Assembly: GCF_050908995.1 (NCBI RefSeq)
Contig: NC_135133.1
Span: forward strand, 558,001 to 622,000
Direction: 5' to 3'
Source of the DNA: Andrena cerasifolii
Lineage: Eukaryota > Arthropoda > Insecta > Hymenoptera > Andrenidae
Length of the DNA: 64,000 bases
Shown one piece after another: positions 1-10,400 of the stretch. The notes beneath the pieces are model-generated. The model searched no databases, was not told where the DNA came from, and saw nothing but the letters and a program-made list of their open reading frames with translations. The stretch's first letter is position 1. Each line of letters begins with the position of its first letter. The position numbers and the translations under genes were made by a program.

Positions 1-785
1 GCTTTCTGCGTCTTCACCGTAGTGCAAGCGGCAGAACAAAAGATAGTGTGAAAAGGACGGGTATATGCGTTCTATTCCTCTCTTTCCCATTAGGATTGGT
101 GTATGCTGATGCATTTACACAGAGTATGTACTTCCGGGAATACTTTTGAATTGCAGAAATGTACCCAAGAAAGAATTTTGGATTATCCGATGCATATACT
201 TTTGACGTATCACCTTTGCGCATTTGAACTTTTACGCGGGCCGAGATGTGTCGCTCGGTCCTTGGTGCAAGTGAAATACAAAATATTGAGTGAGTGAGAA
301 GGACAGTTTGGGTCCAGCCCAGCGGTTTCAGGAAAGAATCGCAAGTTGTGTAGTAGGATCACCTACAGGAGCGGTGGTAATGTGTGCGTGAATCGCGCCA
401 GCAATTGTTTTCTGGCAACGCTGGCCCTCGAGGCCAACAAAGCCTCGATCGTCAGAAGCACGTGTAACTGTCGACGAGTAAAGATCGTAAGTACCTTCAC
501 GCTTCCTACGCCTGCCCTTTTCACTATACGTGCCTGTTATTAAGAAAGTGGTCTAAATTCAAAGTTTTCATTTACATTTTACTTATTTTTACTTATAATA
601 AACGTGAAGTTCAATTTCTTTCTTTTTCGACTGACGCCATTTTCATACTAACTGACACACTTCTACATTTTACTTCCAACCCAAGACTGTATTTAGACAA
701 AGTCCGGGTGAAGTTTCATTACCGTCATAGTATTGTTGTAATTTTTTGTGTGAACTGTGATTGTTTGAGTGTCCGCGTGTTTCTC
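1..785. other. No gene recognised
   Basis: No convincing coding region is visible; the open frames are short and have no recognisable domain. At about 348-375 a stretch with the core CACCTACAGGAGCGGTGGT matches the terminal/subterminal sequence of the Mutator-like transposon ends seen near 24.0, 29.05 and 30.43 kb, so this is probably a scrap of the same family. Confidence 0.5.
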
Positions 786-1094
786 AAGCTGCGTATCGCC
801 ATTGCGAGGCTGCCTCGCATGACACACCTCGCGGAGTGGACAGTCTAGAGACTACCTCGACCATGTTTATTTTACGAGGCATCAGCAGTCGATTTTTCGA
901 CGTGCTCAAAGGTGCCTCGCAGCCCCATGATCAAAAATCGCATGGCTCGGGCGACGCAAATACCATGCTGGAGGTAGCGCGAGACTGTCGCACGCGCCTC
1001 CCACGCAAAGTGATCATGATCGAGGTAGTCTCCAGACTCTCCACTCCGCGAAGCGTGCCTCGCGCGGCAGCCTCGCAATGTCGATATGCAGCTT
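786..1094. repeat. Foldback element, ~80-bp arms
   Basis: Bases 786-864 and 1015-1094 are inverted copies of each other with roughly 85 percent identity; both carry the reverse-complementary pair GAGGTAGTCT / AGACTACCTC and a CACTCCGCG block. The middle part (about 893-950, CGTGCTCAAAGGTGCCTCG) has a relative near 12,229-12,290 in this window, so the element belongs to a dispersed family. No target duplication could be fixed, so the outer ends are uncertain. The open frames through it are shadows of the palindrome. Confidence 0.7.
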
Positions 1095-2252
1095 CACGCT
1101 CACAGATTCGTGTATTCATTCTCATGTAGACCAGAGATGGGCAAAAATAATATCTAGATATACTCGAATAAAAGATACTTTACGTTTATTCGTTATTCGC
1201 AGCTTTGAATAACACGATTTATCTCCATTCGAAACATCACGGATAAATAAATTTATTCGAAGTGAATTTAGTCGAAAAATAATTTCTGTCTTCGAGGATC
1301 TTTTATTCAAACTGTCGAATAAGGTTTTCATCTTTGTCCGCAGTTTGTTCGACTTTTCGGTCGCGACCGCGTGATCCGCGTTCTTTTGTCACGCGACTTC
1401 GTCGAAAACGCAATGCCGCACGTCCAACAATGCCGTGTCGTACGGACCCGTCGGTGATCACCACGCGGCGATGCCGCGTCTCTTACATAATACAAATTAT
1501 TTCAGTTAAAGAAGACAAATTTTTGACCATTGATTTTGCAATTGTTCTGAACAACTACAATTTCATAATAGCACGGCGTTACTGAAAAATTTGAAAAAAA
1601 TGTGGATATAGTCCTATTGGTCTTATTTACGGACAAGTTTTCAGAAATACGGACACTATAAAATTGGCCACATCAAATTTAATTGAATGTAACGGTATAC
1701 GTACAGTATACAGACAGTCACGAAAGTCTTCGTACACTTGCAAAATTTAAAACATTTAAAGCAAAAACGCAAAATGAAGCAAGGGTTTCGAGTATATTTC
1801 AGATATTAACTGATTTATTAGTTAAAATTAAACAAATTATGTAAAGATGACGATGTATTTTACACTTGTTTCCACGAAAATATAAATAGACCGATAGTAC
1901 GATTTTACATTTACGAAAATCCGCATACAGTTAGCATGGGTAATTTGGGTATATTAAACTGAATAGAATTTGCTATGATAATAATTACAAGAATAATAAT
2001 CAAATTTTGTTTTACAAAAGATATTGTGATTTTGTGTTCCGGTTTATTTGCATTTTCTAGTAAACAAATGTAAGAAACATCGTCAGTTTTTCACAATCTA
2101 TCTAAAGTTAACCAATAAATAAATTAATGTCCATCAAACTTCCAAAACCCTAGCTTTTTTATAGTATTCGAAATTTTTCTGACGAAGAGTTTTCCGACTT
2201 TTAGAATTTATGGATTGTTAATAAACTTGCGAGATCCATTCGATTGCAAAGA
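1095..2252. other. AT-rich, no gene
   Basis: Nothing coding is supported. At 1132-1146 there is CAGAGATGGGCAAAA, which resembles a hAT-type transposon terminus, followed by an ATTCG-rich stretch, but no matching opposite end was found. From 1331 to about 1485 a GC-rich patch stands out from the surrounding AT-rich sequence, without recognisable content. Confidence 0.4.
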
Positions 2253-2330
2253 GTTCAAACACGGTATAAATTGGATTATTTCTAGAACTATAAATAATTA
2301 AATATGAATGTAACATTTCTAATGTAATAG
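2253..2330 (+). repeat. Copy of the 33.1-33.3 kb palindrome family
   Basis: The stretch beginning TTCAAACACGGTATAAATTGG and continuing through TTCTAGAACTATAAATAATT resembles one arm and the loop of the palindrome at 33,089-33,275 (which has AAACACGGTATAAATCGG). Both copies lie within 1 kb of an exon-like segment encoding the ELKKELKKLKY motif, suggesting that the two regions share a common duplicated ancestor. Confidence 0.55.
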
Positions 2331-2367
2331 AAATAGTTTTTTCACTGTTTCTTCGACTCTGTTTTAG

Positions 2368-2721
2368 ATGTCTGATAAAGGAAAGCATAAGAAGACTGAG
2401 GAGAAAGAAGTGACTCCGTCGCGAAGACGGAGTCGAACACGTAGCAGGACTCCGTCGCGAAGATGGAGTCGAACGAGTAACCGGACTCCGCCGCGGAGAG
2501 AGCCGACTCCGTCCTCGCGACGAAGTCGGCTGAGAGAACCGACTCCGTCAATGTCCAGGTGGTTGGAGGTGACATTGCAATGTCAAAAGCAGGTATGTAG
2601 ATACGTAGACGATCTCGCGCAAACATTTCTTACATTCTCATGAAAGTTTTTAGATTTATGTTTATTTTTCATATTACAGAACAGCGAGCTCAAAAAGGAG
2701 CTGAGGAAATTGAAATATTGA
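2368..2721 (+). CDS. Small two-exon SR-rich protein candidate
   Basis: Exon 1 (2368-2592) starts at ATG and encodes 75 residues; it is followed by a good donor, CAG|GTATGT. An acceptor (TTACAG) ends at 2679, and exon 2 (2680-2721) continues in phase with NSELKKELRKLKY and then TGA. The 88-residue product begins with a lysine/glutamate-rich stretch, then an arginine-serine domain built from repeats such as TPSRRRSRT and REPTPS, and ends in a short helical heptad-like tail. After the stop the same frame continues as a GGRGGRGRR-type repeat, and an AATAAA lies near 2868. A related tail (KKELKKLKYGRGG) is open into an RGG repeat at 32,834, so the TGA here may be a later mutation, making this a pseudogene. 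RS domains are typical of splicing-related proteins, but no RRM is present and no function is assigned. Confidence 0.45.
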
Positions 2722-2937
2722 GGGGGAAGAGGAGGAAGAGGACGAAGAGGACGAAGAGGAAGTGGAGGAAGAGGCGGGAAACGAGGAAGAGGAGGAAGAG
2801 GAGGAAGAGGAGAAAAAATGAATAACTTTTTTTATTTCAAATAACAATGTATTTTGTAAAAAAAAAATAAATGTATAGTCAAAAATCATATATTTAGTGA
2901 ATAATTTTTTGATTCCAAGGCCTTTCATCCGTCGGCC
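2722..2937 (+). other. (GGA/AGA)n purine repeat and probable 3' end
   Basis: A purine-rich run of GGA/AGA/CGA triplets spans about 2722-2818. It is read as Arg/Gly codons if the upstream stop is ignored. It is followed by AT-rich sequence with an AATAAA motif at about 2868, suitable for the 3' end of the preceding small gene. Confidence 0.4.
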
Positions 2938-3680
2938 GACTAACCCACATTTTTTTCAAAAGTGAGTTAGTAGCAATAACGTATTCCAATAGGCTCTAGT
3001 AATCATATCGATGACTTAGTGCACACATATTGTATTTCCACTTTTTATGAAATTTGAGTTTTTATATGCAAGAAATAGTGCTTGACTCTTTCTTTATGCT
3101 GCATAAAAATTACATTTTTATCTTTTTTATAAATTCATCAAAAATGATACTTTTGTTTATTGTATGTCCCTGAATTTATTATGCTGAGTGCACACATGTT
3201 GTGTGTCCATGCCAGAGGATGAAAATAGTTTTGGAAAAATGTGACAATAAATAAAAAAATTTTAAAGTCTTCCTATATCTACCGCGAATTACTTTTTTAT
3301 TCCTGTTACTTTAAAAATAAATATAATATTGAAGTGAGATTATTTCCAGTATTATTCCTTTTATTCATTTTTATATAATATCATTCAGTATAGTATGTCC
3401 TCCTCTGTACTTGGTTACAATAGCATGTCCAACTTCCAAGAATTATTGTCGAGTTATTATTATAATTTTGCAGATTCTAACTTATACTACTAATTACATA
3501 CTTTCAGTGATACCTATATTACAATAATGCAAAAAGTATTTATGTAATATACTTTATAAAGTACCATTGAATGTTTGACCCTGTTTTTCTCAAAAACGCT
3601 AAAAGTGGACATACAATATGTGTGCACTAATTGTAAGCCATCGATGTACAATAGGAAATTTTTTTTAATGTAGGTTAGTC
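2938..3680. mobile_element. MITE-like element, ~110-bp terminal inverted repeats
   Basis: The ends read GACTAACCCACATT (2938 on) and AATGTAGGTTAGTC (to 3680). Further in, TTAGTGCACACATATTGTAT at about 3018 is mirrored at about 3604-3633, and ATCGATG at 3008 and CATCGAT at 3644 also match. So roughly 100 bp at each end are inverted copies. The interior is AT-rich, has no transposase, and carries another partial copy of the inner motif near 3188. It is a non-autonomous DNA transposon; superfamily not assigned. Confidence 0.7.
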
Positions 3681-4044
3681 CGTTGTTGTTCTAACTGCCT
3701 GAATTACTATGACATAAATACGACAGCGATTTCAAGTGATGTATATGTAACGGTAAAAGCGTTAATTTAGTAAATGTATACAATCCCCAGCAGTTCCTAT
3801 GTCAATGTATGCCTAAAATGAATATAACCTAACCTACAATCGTCCGAAAATGCATACATTGACTCCATCATGCTTTTATTGTAGCTCGTATATCCAGCTA
3901 TCGCTTCAGTTTTGCTATGAATCCACGTTGGCAGTCCTCCCGAGTAGGCGCCATCTCGTATCTACTACCTCAACTAAATTTGTCACGTGACTTGCTCTGT
4001 ATTATCGCCAATATGGCGGAACTCTGATTTGGGAATGCAGTCAC
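3681..4044. other. No gene recognised
   Basis: This gap contains AT-rich sequence with only short open frames. Two AACCT units at about 3830 are too few to call telomeric repeat. Confidence 0.4.
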
Positions 4045-4353
4045 GATTTTTCGTTTTTCGTTCTTATATGAGCAGATTTTGGCCTAGGAGAGGTCTCATT
4101 CGAAAGAAGAAGATTCAATGCGGAGCGCTCTGCTCACCGTTTGAGTCACAAAACTCTTTTAGTGACCTAAAAATGCTTGGATTCTGCGGGGATATTTTGT
4201 CGACGTTTGCTTTACTTTGGACACTGATATTATTACATATCAACACAATCTCGTTGAACCATGAGCAGAGCGCTAAGCATTGAACCTTCCTCTTTCGAAT
4301 GAGACCTCGCCCAGCCCAAAATCTGCTGATATAAGGACGAAAAACGAAAAATC
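4045..4353. repeat. Foldback element, ~96-bp arms
   Basis: Bases 4045-4140 and 4257-4353 are inverted copies (GATTTTTCGTTTTTCG against CGAAAAACGAAAAATC, and AGGTCTCATTCGAAAGA against TCTTTCGAATGAGACCT). A 116-bp spacer separates the arms. The similar peptides predicted on both strands here are a consequence of the palindrome, not genes. Confidence 0.75.
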
Positions 4354-4547
4354 CCGAACCCATGTTTCGGGCCAGATTGTGTCGGTATACAGCGCGCTGC
4401 ATTACCCGTGTCTACCCCCTTAAAAGTGTGCCCAAATAGGTGACTCGCGACCAATCGTCACAGCGACGGACTGCAACGCCCGAGACCGCCTGCTAGGGAT
4501 CTTCTTTCGACCGGGCAAAAGTACATTATTACGAACAAAAGAATATA

Positions 4548-5642
4548 GAGTAGACGCACCGTATATGGCCACGTTAAGGATTTCAGTGACTTTCATCCTA
4601 ATTATCTTTAAAATTGTACTTAAAATCAGGAACCTATAAGCTTTACCAAATTTTACGCTATCTTTACTATTAATATCTAAGTTTTCATTAACTAGAGAAA
4701 TCGTTAAGTAATTAATAAAGTTAAAAAATTATAAGAAATACATTTTTCATCGTTTGTGGCCACTTGCACACTAGTTTTGGCCATGTTTGGTACTAGTTTT
4801 GGCCACTTTCAATTTTTTTTAGGTTTTAATGCATTTTTAATAAAATCGTTTAACATAAATTTTTTTTTTATATATATTTTTAGCAGCTCTGACTTCTTTA
4901 GAAATATCTTTTATTTAATTTCAAATCGCGATGCGACTAGCGACCCGAACGCAGCGGCTTTTTGTCGTTTTCGTAAAGCAAGCGAGTAGCTGATTTCAAG
5001 TCGTTTCGATTTGTGGTTATGGGTTATATTTATTGATGACTGGGTAATTTTCTCACCCGCTCGGGGTTAATTTCTTTTTTAAAACAGAGGATCGAAGTTG
5101 AATAAAATCGTTTAAAAAGCATAGTGGCAGAAAATAGAAATTTTCCATTTCTGCCCATGGGGTGGCCACAACTGGATACTCTACAATACAATGAGTATCC
5201 AGTTGCGGCCACCCCATGGCCAGAAATGGAAAAGTTATTAAAATACTGTACCATTTCTTGCCACATAATTTGTTCGTAATAGTGAATTGAATTTGATAAT
5301 TTTATACTTTCAGAATAATTTTGAAACTACATTTAACCTATATCTGCCATAATTTATATGTAAACATACTTTGATTAGTAAATATGGGAATTTTACTTAT
5401 CGTATATCCTTCACGATTGTTACAAGAACAGCGAACCGTTTACGCACTTCTTAAAAAATATAATGTTTTTTCGTGTAAGCAATAAATGTAACCATATATT
5501 TCTGGCGGTATACTAAACAAAATATTTACGGTGTGAAATTCTACACATAATTGTGGCTGCAAGCAATTTGAAGCTAAGAAAACCGCGATAATTATGCACA
5601 TGGCCAAAAACAGTACAGTGGCCACAAACGGTGCGTCTACCC
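4548..5642. mobile_element. Non-autonomous TA-flanked transposon, 1,095 bp
   Basis: The termini are GAGTAGACGCACCGT (from 4548) and ACGGTGCGTCTACCC (to 5642), inverted repeats with one mismatch in 15, and both sides are flanked by TA (4546-4547 and 5643-5644). GGCCAC motifs recur near both ends. This fits a Tc1/mariner-superfamily non-autonomous element. It contains an internal 93-bp palindrome and no transposase. A diverged, inverted relative of its interior lies at about 24,690-24,900. Confidence 0.75.
5141..5233. repeat. Near-perfect 41-bp-arm palindrome
   Basis: Arms 5141-5181 and 5193-5233 are complementary except for two or three positions (CCATTTCTGCCCATGGGGTG against CACCCCATGGCCAGAAATGG) with an 11-base loop. 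It sits inside the TA-flanked element and would form a strong hairpin. Confidence 0.85.
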
Positions 5643-5797
5643 TAGTATTTAGTATTGCGCATAATTACTTACTTTTTTCCATTTTTTATCTCCCGATGCT
5701 TCCTGCTTCTTCTCCTCCTGCACAAGTGCATCCTGCAACTGGAAATGATATAATGAATGTATTATTTTATTGAAAATAGTAAGATTCTATGAACATA

Positions 5798-6070
5798 CAG
5801 GGTGATTCTCTCGCTGAAGTCCTCAACGACGATGCCGTCAATAATAAGCCGCGCCTCACTAACAAGGAACGTTCGGCAACCCGGAAATTCAAAAAATTAT
5901 GAAACGTGTTGTGCGAATAGAGATAATTCATCCGTAATGTAACCCTATTTTTCTACTGACCTAATTTTGAACATGTAGGTATATGTTATATTTATCCGCG
6001 AATAATATACGCAAACATATTTTTGTGCGTCGAAATCCACGAAACTCAGCGAGGCGGGAGAATCACCCTG
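5798..6070. mobile_element. 273-bp MITE with CAGGGTGATTCTC ends
   Basis: The left end CAGGGTGATTCTC and right end GAGAATCACCCTG are perfect 13-bp inverted repeats. A TA precedes the left end; the right flank (TTTA) does not show a clean duplication. The GCCGCGCCTC block inside recurs in the larger foldback element at 30,640-31,981, which has related ends, so the two belong to one family. Confidence 0.75.
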
Positions 6071-6264
6071 TTTAATATTATACAATTTTAATACTTACAT
6101 TTAACATATCGTCCATTTGTCACTTTAAACCACTTGATTTTTTAAACAAGCTCCGTAACAACTGGAGGTAATTCGAAGACTGACTTTCCTCGGTCAGTCC
6201 CTTCGGAAAGTCCCTTCTTCGCCGTAGTTTGCGAAAAGTCCGCAGGGGGCCTAGACTAATTTGT

Positions 6265-6475
6265 CATATCCGGCGGAACCCATTATGGAAGTTATGTGCC
6301 GCATAAGAAACTATACCGCACGCTTAATAATAATGGAATACAACTCCCACATACACAAAATGTTAATGTAATGTTTCTTTTGTACACCGTAAAGGCAAAA
6401 CATATTAAATAGAAACCAGGGGCAAAAAATTTTGGGGCGCTAAACATTTTCTTGCATGAAGGCGCCAAGCATCCC
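6265..6475. repeat. Dispersed repeat shared with 36,095-36,300
   Basis: Starting with GGCGGAACC and including CGCACGCTTAATAATAA, ACATATTAAATAGAAA and TGCA..GGCGCCA blocks in the same order as at 36,095-36,300. The two copies are colinear with moderate divergence. No coding potential or terminal repeat was recognised, so the class is unknown. Confidence 0.6.
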
Positions 6476-7410
6476 TCTAACTGAAATCATATATTTAACC
6501 AATCTTCCTCAAATTTTGATACGTTATTCCTGCATACTCTAGGGCGGAAATAGGCTGTGTAGCATGTCTCAGAAACGCCTTATTAACATGTAATTTATAT
6601 GTAAACATGTCATGTGTACGGCTGGTTTGCAGACTACATGACCCGTGTATACGACATTCTACTTCGCGCGCGCATACGCATATTCGGCCCGCGCGATACC
6701 TCGCCCGTAGCAGTACCACGATGTTACCACTAGGTGGCGAAGCTTCTCGAGCGTTTTCAGGTTACAAATAGCTGTTGTAAATTAATTCGTACCCCCTGTG
6801 GATGTTATTACTTATGTCCCAAGTGCGATCAAATTTGTCAAGATCTACCGCGCCTGCTCGACGTTTGCAAATACTAGCTTTGCTATTCGGCTTCACCCGA
6901 AATTTAGATTTTGATTTTATAAAAAAAATCGTTTCTTATTTATTTATTTATTATTTTTTAAATAGCCACGTGCATCTGTATTAGGTAGGTATAATGAGCT
7001 GGGCGACACATTCCGTGATCCCTAAGTTTAAACACTTTCTGCTTTATATATTAAGATACACCAGGGTTCGGCAGTTAAACACGCTGAGCAACGTGGAATG
7101 TAAAACCTGGACTCATAAGAGTGAATGTTACCGGAAGGTTTGCATTCATTTATGATCCAGGAATTGACTAGGTATGTTAAATTACGAGAAGTTAAAATAG
7201 GATGCGCAATAACAATTCATCCGAATGTCAGAAAATCATTATATATACCAAGAATGTTATCTTTTTCGAAATATTATGAAGCAAATTAAGCTTTTTTCAA
7301 AATACTTAATTCCCTTGAAAGATATTAATTCTAATAAACACGAATCAGTCACGCTAATACCTCGGGCGAAACCAGGACGGGGCATGCTAGTATTTTATAT
7401 TTTAGTTCAT
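6476..7410. other. No gene recognised
   Basis: Only short, featureless open frames on both strands. The stretch 6901-6980 is T/A-rich simple sequence. Confidence 0.4.
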
Positions 7411-7700
7411 TATACAGGATGTCCGCGGAAACAGTAAACACCTGGATATTTCCTAACGTATTGGAGATATAAAAGAAATTGTTTATATGAAATTGCATGG
7501 TTGGAGGGGGAAAATTTACTGGAGCAGACGATTGTTTCTTGGATTATTATTTTACGAGATACGATGACCAATTTTTTTTTAAACGGAACTCTTTTTTTAA
7601 CAGATCATTTAATAGTGCGTTTCAAGACGAATTCAATAAGGTATAATGTATACACTTTATTTCAGCCGGTCGTGGAGATATTGTGTTTTAAAATTTGCTA
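7411..7700 (+). repeat. Relict single arm of the 19.9-21.1 kb foldback family
   Basis: Beginning TATACAGGATGTCC it runs colinear with the left arm of the palindromic element at 19,907: shared blocks include GAAATTGCATGGTT, GATTATTATTTTA, AGATACGATG, ATAGTGC and TTCAATAAG.TATAATGTATACACTTTATTTC. Only one arm is present here, and it is clearly more diverged, so this is an older or partly deleted copy. Confidence 0.7.
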
Positions 7701-7990
7701 ACGCCGCAATGTTGTTGCAATGATCTTGCAAAGTTGCGGCGAAGTTGCGGAAAAGTTGCGACAAAGTTGCGGCGAAGTTGCGACAGAGTTGCGGCAAAGT
7801 TGCGGCATAGTTGCAGTGCATTATTGCAACGCAACTATGCCGCAACTATACAGCAACAATTCTATGTCCGCTCCGTGCAATGTTGTACGGCAACGTCGCA
7901 GCAACCATACATCGACATTGCGCTGCAACCATGCAACGACGCAAGGTTACTGCAACCATCCTGCAACTTTGCCGCAACGAAGTGTGCTGT
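7701..7990. repeat. GTTGCGGCAAA minisatellite that inverts half-way
   Basis: From about 7731 to 7815 a ~11-12-bp unit (AGTTGCGGCGA, AGTTGCGGAAA, AGTTGCGACAA) is repeated head to tail. From about 7818 on the complementary form (GCAACTATGCC, GCAACGTCGCA, GCAACTTTGCC) takes over. The whole is an inverted pair of degenerate minisatellites. Open frames rich in Cys/Arg/Ser across it are products of the periodicity. Confidence 0.75.
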
Positions 7991-8107
7991 ATGGGAAAAT
8001 GAGTTTACATTATTCTCCAATCTAGTAGCTCGATGTAGGTATGTTCCTACATACGCCGTGTCGGGTAGCATTTTTCACCAGAAAAAAAAACTGCTTCCTT
8101 CTAAATG

Positions 8108-8180
8108 CATGGTTAAACATGTGCAATGCGCGCTACAGAACACCTTTACAAGGGTCGATTTTGATGGTTCGGTGCGCAAC
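8108..8180 (+). repeat. Dispersed repeat shared with 11,322-11,395
   Basis: GGTTAAACATGTGCAATGCGC followed by GCAGAA/ACAGAACACCTTT, GGGTCGATTTTGATGG and GCGCAA appears in the same order at 11,322-11,395 with about 80 percent identity. No class assigned. Confidence 0.6.
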
Positions 8181-8185
8181 CAGTA

Positions 8186-8450
8186 GTGATGGGAATGATA
8201 CCGCTCAAGCAGTATCGATACCTAGCGGTGAAGTATCATGGCATCTCAAGCACGTATGAGTACCGTAGGTATCAGAAGGTATCGATACCTAAAGGATACC
8301 TACTCAAAAGGTTCGATGCTTTGTAGGTATCAACATCTTGGCTGGACTTGGTATTCGATACTATTTGAGCACGAAACAAGCATGCTATAGGTATCGAAAC
8401 AGGAATGAGTACTTGGCAAGAATCGTTTCCCAAATGATACCTACAAAGTC
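8186..8450. repeat. Cluster of GGTATCGATACC-like palindromic motifs
   Basis: GTATCGATACCT, AGGTATCAG, AGGTATCGATACC, AGGATACCT, AGGTATCAAC, GGTATTCGATAC and AGGTATCGAAAC occur about every 15-30 bases. It is irregular rather than a strict tandem array. The preceding CAGTAGTGATGGGAATGATACC resembles a hAT-like terminus (CAGTGATGGG), and the cluster may be the subterminal repeats of such an element, but no opposite end was found. Confidence 0.5.
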
Positions 8451-8816
8451 TCGGTCCTTTAAACTAGACTGCGTTCGGGTCCGACGAGATACCGCACGGC
8501 ATCCAGATTGCAAGCCCCCCTCCCGGCGATGCCTCACCGAGTGTTGCGACTTTCGACCCTCGAAGTGTTTGGAATACCCATTAAGAAGTGAGAAATCTTT
8601 CAATTCCGCATTTCGCATCAGATCTTTGCGAAAATGATGTCAATCGATTCCGTATGTTTCGCCGATGAAGTTAACACCAAGAACGACGTAATTCGGAGCA
8701 TAATGAAGGAAATTACTTGAAAAATTAATTTCCATAATCTACACCTAACTTTGTTAAAAATATTCCGATTTACATGATATTTGGTATAATTTTCATTGGA
8801 AAATCATCAGAAATCC

Positions 8817-9000
8817 ATCGGTATCACTTCCATATCGATACGATAAAGAATAAAGAATTTCTTAATACGCTTAAATGAATATATGATCCTCGACTGCGAG
8901 GTGCAACGTCCTTTCGCTGCGGTCGGCCGAGGATTCATACCTGTTTCAGAAAAACTGCATTCTTTATTCTTTATTGTATCGGTATGGAAGTGATACCGAT
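8817..9000. repeat. Inverted repeat, ~42-bp arms
   Basis: 8817-8858 and 8959-9000 are inverted copies (ATCGGTATCACTTCCATA against TATGGAAGTGATACCGAT, then the AAAGAATAAAGAATT block). The ~100-bp loop contains GC-rich non-coding sequence. A relative of one arm occurs near 30,752-30,795 (TTCTTTATTCTTCATTG). Confidence 0.75.
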
Positions 9001-9420
9001 TGCAATAAAAAATCACACGCGTTTACTACATATATCGTCAAGCGTCAATACACTCGGCGGAGGCACATTGAAACAAAAGGGGTAGTCCTCTGACTGCGCG
9101 CGGGCCTCAAAGGTGTGAGTGAGAAAGACAAGTCTGCCCCATTATCTCGGAAAGTAGACACCACAGAGGAAATCTTTTAGGCAAAAGTGATGCACCTTTT
9201 CATAACATATTCAGCCAATCGTGATCAGATTACGAATAATAGGTCAATTTGTTTAAAGAATATATGAAAAAGTAGTCGTTTTTTACTCCTTTTCCTTATA
9301 GATTGTTGATCCATTTTGGTGTAAACTTGTCAACGTAAACTACAGACCAAACTATGAAACACGGATACTTAGAATTCTTCAATTTCGGCAGTTTTAATAA
9401 AAACTAAATACACTGTATTG
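9001..9420. other. No gene recognised
   Basis: A block around 9072-9105 (AAACAAAAGGGGTAGTCCTC) recurs near 12,750-12,785 with the same neighbours, so part of this gap is dispersed repeat. Nothing coding is supported. Confidence 0.4.
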
Positions 9421-10012
9421 CGCTACGCGTAGCGAACGGGAACCTCAGGTATACATTGTCGTAAAGGATGCAAAACTTTATTACACGTTGGGCCTAATGG
9501 AACCAGTTGTTTCCGAAAAACTGGCTAGGCTGATCGGCCAGAGCGTCTCGATAGAGTCGCGGTTTATGGCAGTATTGTCCCGCGAGGCGGCCGTGGACAG
9601 CTGTGCGCGCGGGTACGGATGGTTACCAATATACCACCCGCCAAGACAGCAATATACGGATTAACAAAAAGTGGCGTGTTTGTTTACAGCGAATATTCTC
9701 TAAATTCTTAAAGATACGCGGAAGTACGTCACTTGATTGCCCACCATAAACGATTAATGAATTTTCGCTTCGCTCTGTAGTCTGACCTGTTACCTTCGAG
9801 AGCTCGCTTCATTTGGGGACCCGCGCGGACCCTTCTCCACGGCCGCCTCGCAGGACAATACTGCCATAAACCGCGACTCTATCGAGAGGCTCTGGCCGAT
9901 CACCCTAGCCAGTTTTTCGGAAACAACTGGTTCCATTAGGCCCAACGTGTAATAAATTTATGCATCCTTTACGACAATGTATACCTGAGGTTCCCGTTCG
10001 CTACGCGTAGCG
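9421..10012. mobile_element. Foldback element, ~176-bp arms
   Basis: 9421-9597 and 9837-10,012 are inverted copies at over 90 percent identity. The extreme ends read CGCTACGCGTAGCG, itself a palindrome, on both sides. The 240-bp centre has no gene. The right end directly abuts the DUF4806 gene remnant at 10,013, so the element probably inserted into that gene. A diverged single arm lies near 12,440-12,540 (GACAATACGATCATAAATCGC, GGCCGATCAGCCT). Confidence 0.8.
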
Positions 10013-10015
10013 AGT

Positions 10016-10400
10016 AGAGGCAAGGACCTGGAAGAAATTTTAAAGGATGAAAATAATATCCAAGATACTGTAAGTAAAATATCATAGATATGATGAAAAA
10101 ATTGTTAATGTTTGTTTTTACTTAATTCGTTAATGTTTGATACCTTTTTCATTATAGCTGAAGAAATTTGCAAAGTATTGAGGATCCAACACTTATGACT
10201 TCACGAAAAGGGTCTTGTCCAGCATCGTGACGAACGACGTGGCCCTGCAGTACAGCCGGCTGGGGCGACAAGCAAAGCAGCCGTTCAATAAATCAAAATG
10301 TTGCTGTATCCTACAGAGATGTTGCCAAGTCGCTGAATACACGTTGGCGGCAATTTGTTGCCCGGTCTACACAGACACACGTGGTTAATTTTGATGAAAA
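10016..10400 (+). pseudogene. DUF4806-domain gene fragment
   Basis: Exon-like segment 10,016-10,069 (ending DENNIQDT) is followed by a donor, ACT|GTAAGT; an acceptor ATTATAG ends at 10,157, and from 10,158 the frame continues in phase: LKKFAKY, stop TGA at 10,179-10,181, then GSNTYDFTKRVLSSIVTN and DVALQYSRLGRQAKQPFNKS to about 10,300. This matches the carboxy-terminal DUF4806 domain often found in multicopy arthropod genes of unknown function: the GGSN loop, the 'D.a..ySw.G...K..f' core. The stop falls exactly at the first Gly of the expected GGSN, consistent with GGA changed to TGA. An AATAAA follows at 10,427. The upstream part is cut off by the foldback element, so the copy is dead. I know no function for DUF4806. 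Confidence 0.65.

Noticed and set aside
1132..1340. Complete hAT MITE starting CAGAGATGGGCAAAA
   Set aside because: No matching right end or 8-bp target duplication was found.
3826..3840. Telomeric (TTAGG)n repeat
   Set aside because: Only about two AACCT units are present, which is expected by chance.
7695..8186. 163-codon Cys/Arg/Ser-rich ORF
   Set aside because: It spans the GTTGCGGC minisatellite and its inversion; the composition follows from the repeat and neighbouring frames are also open.
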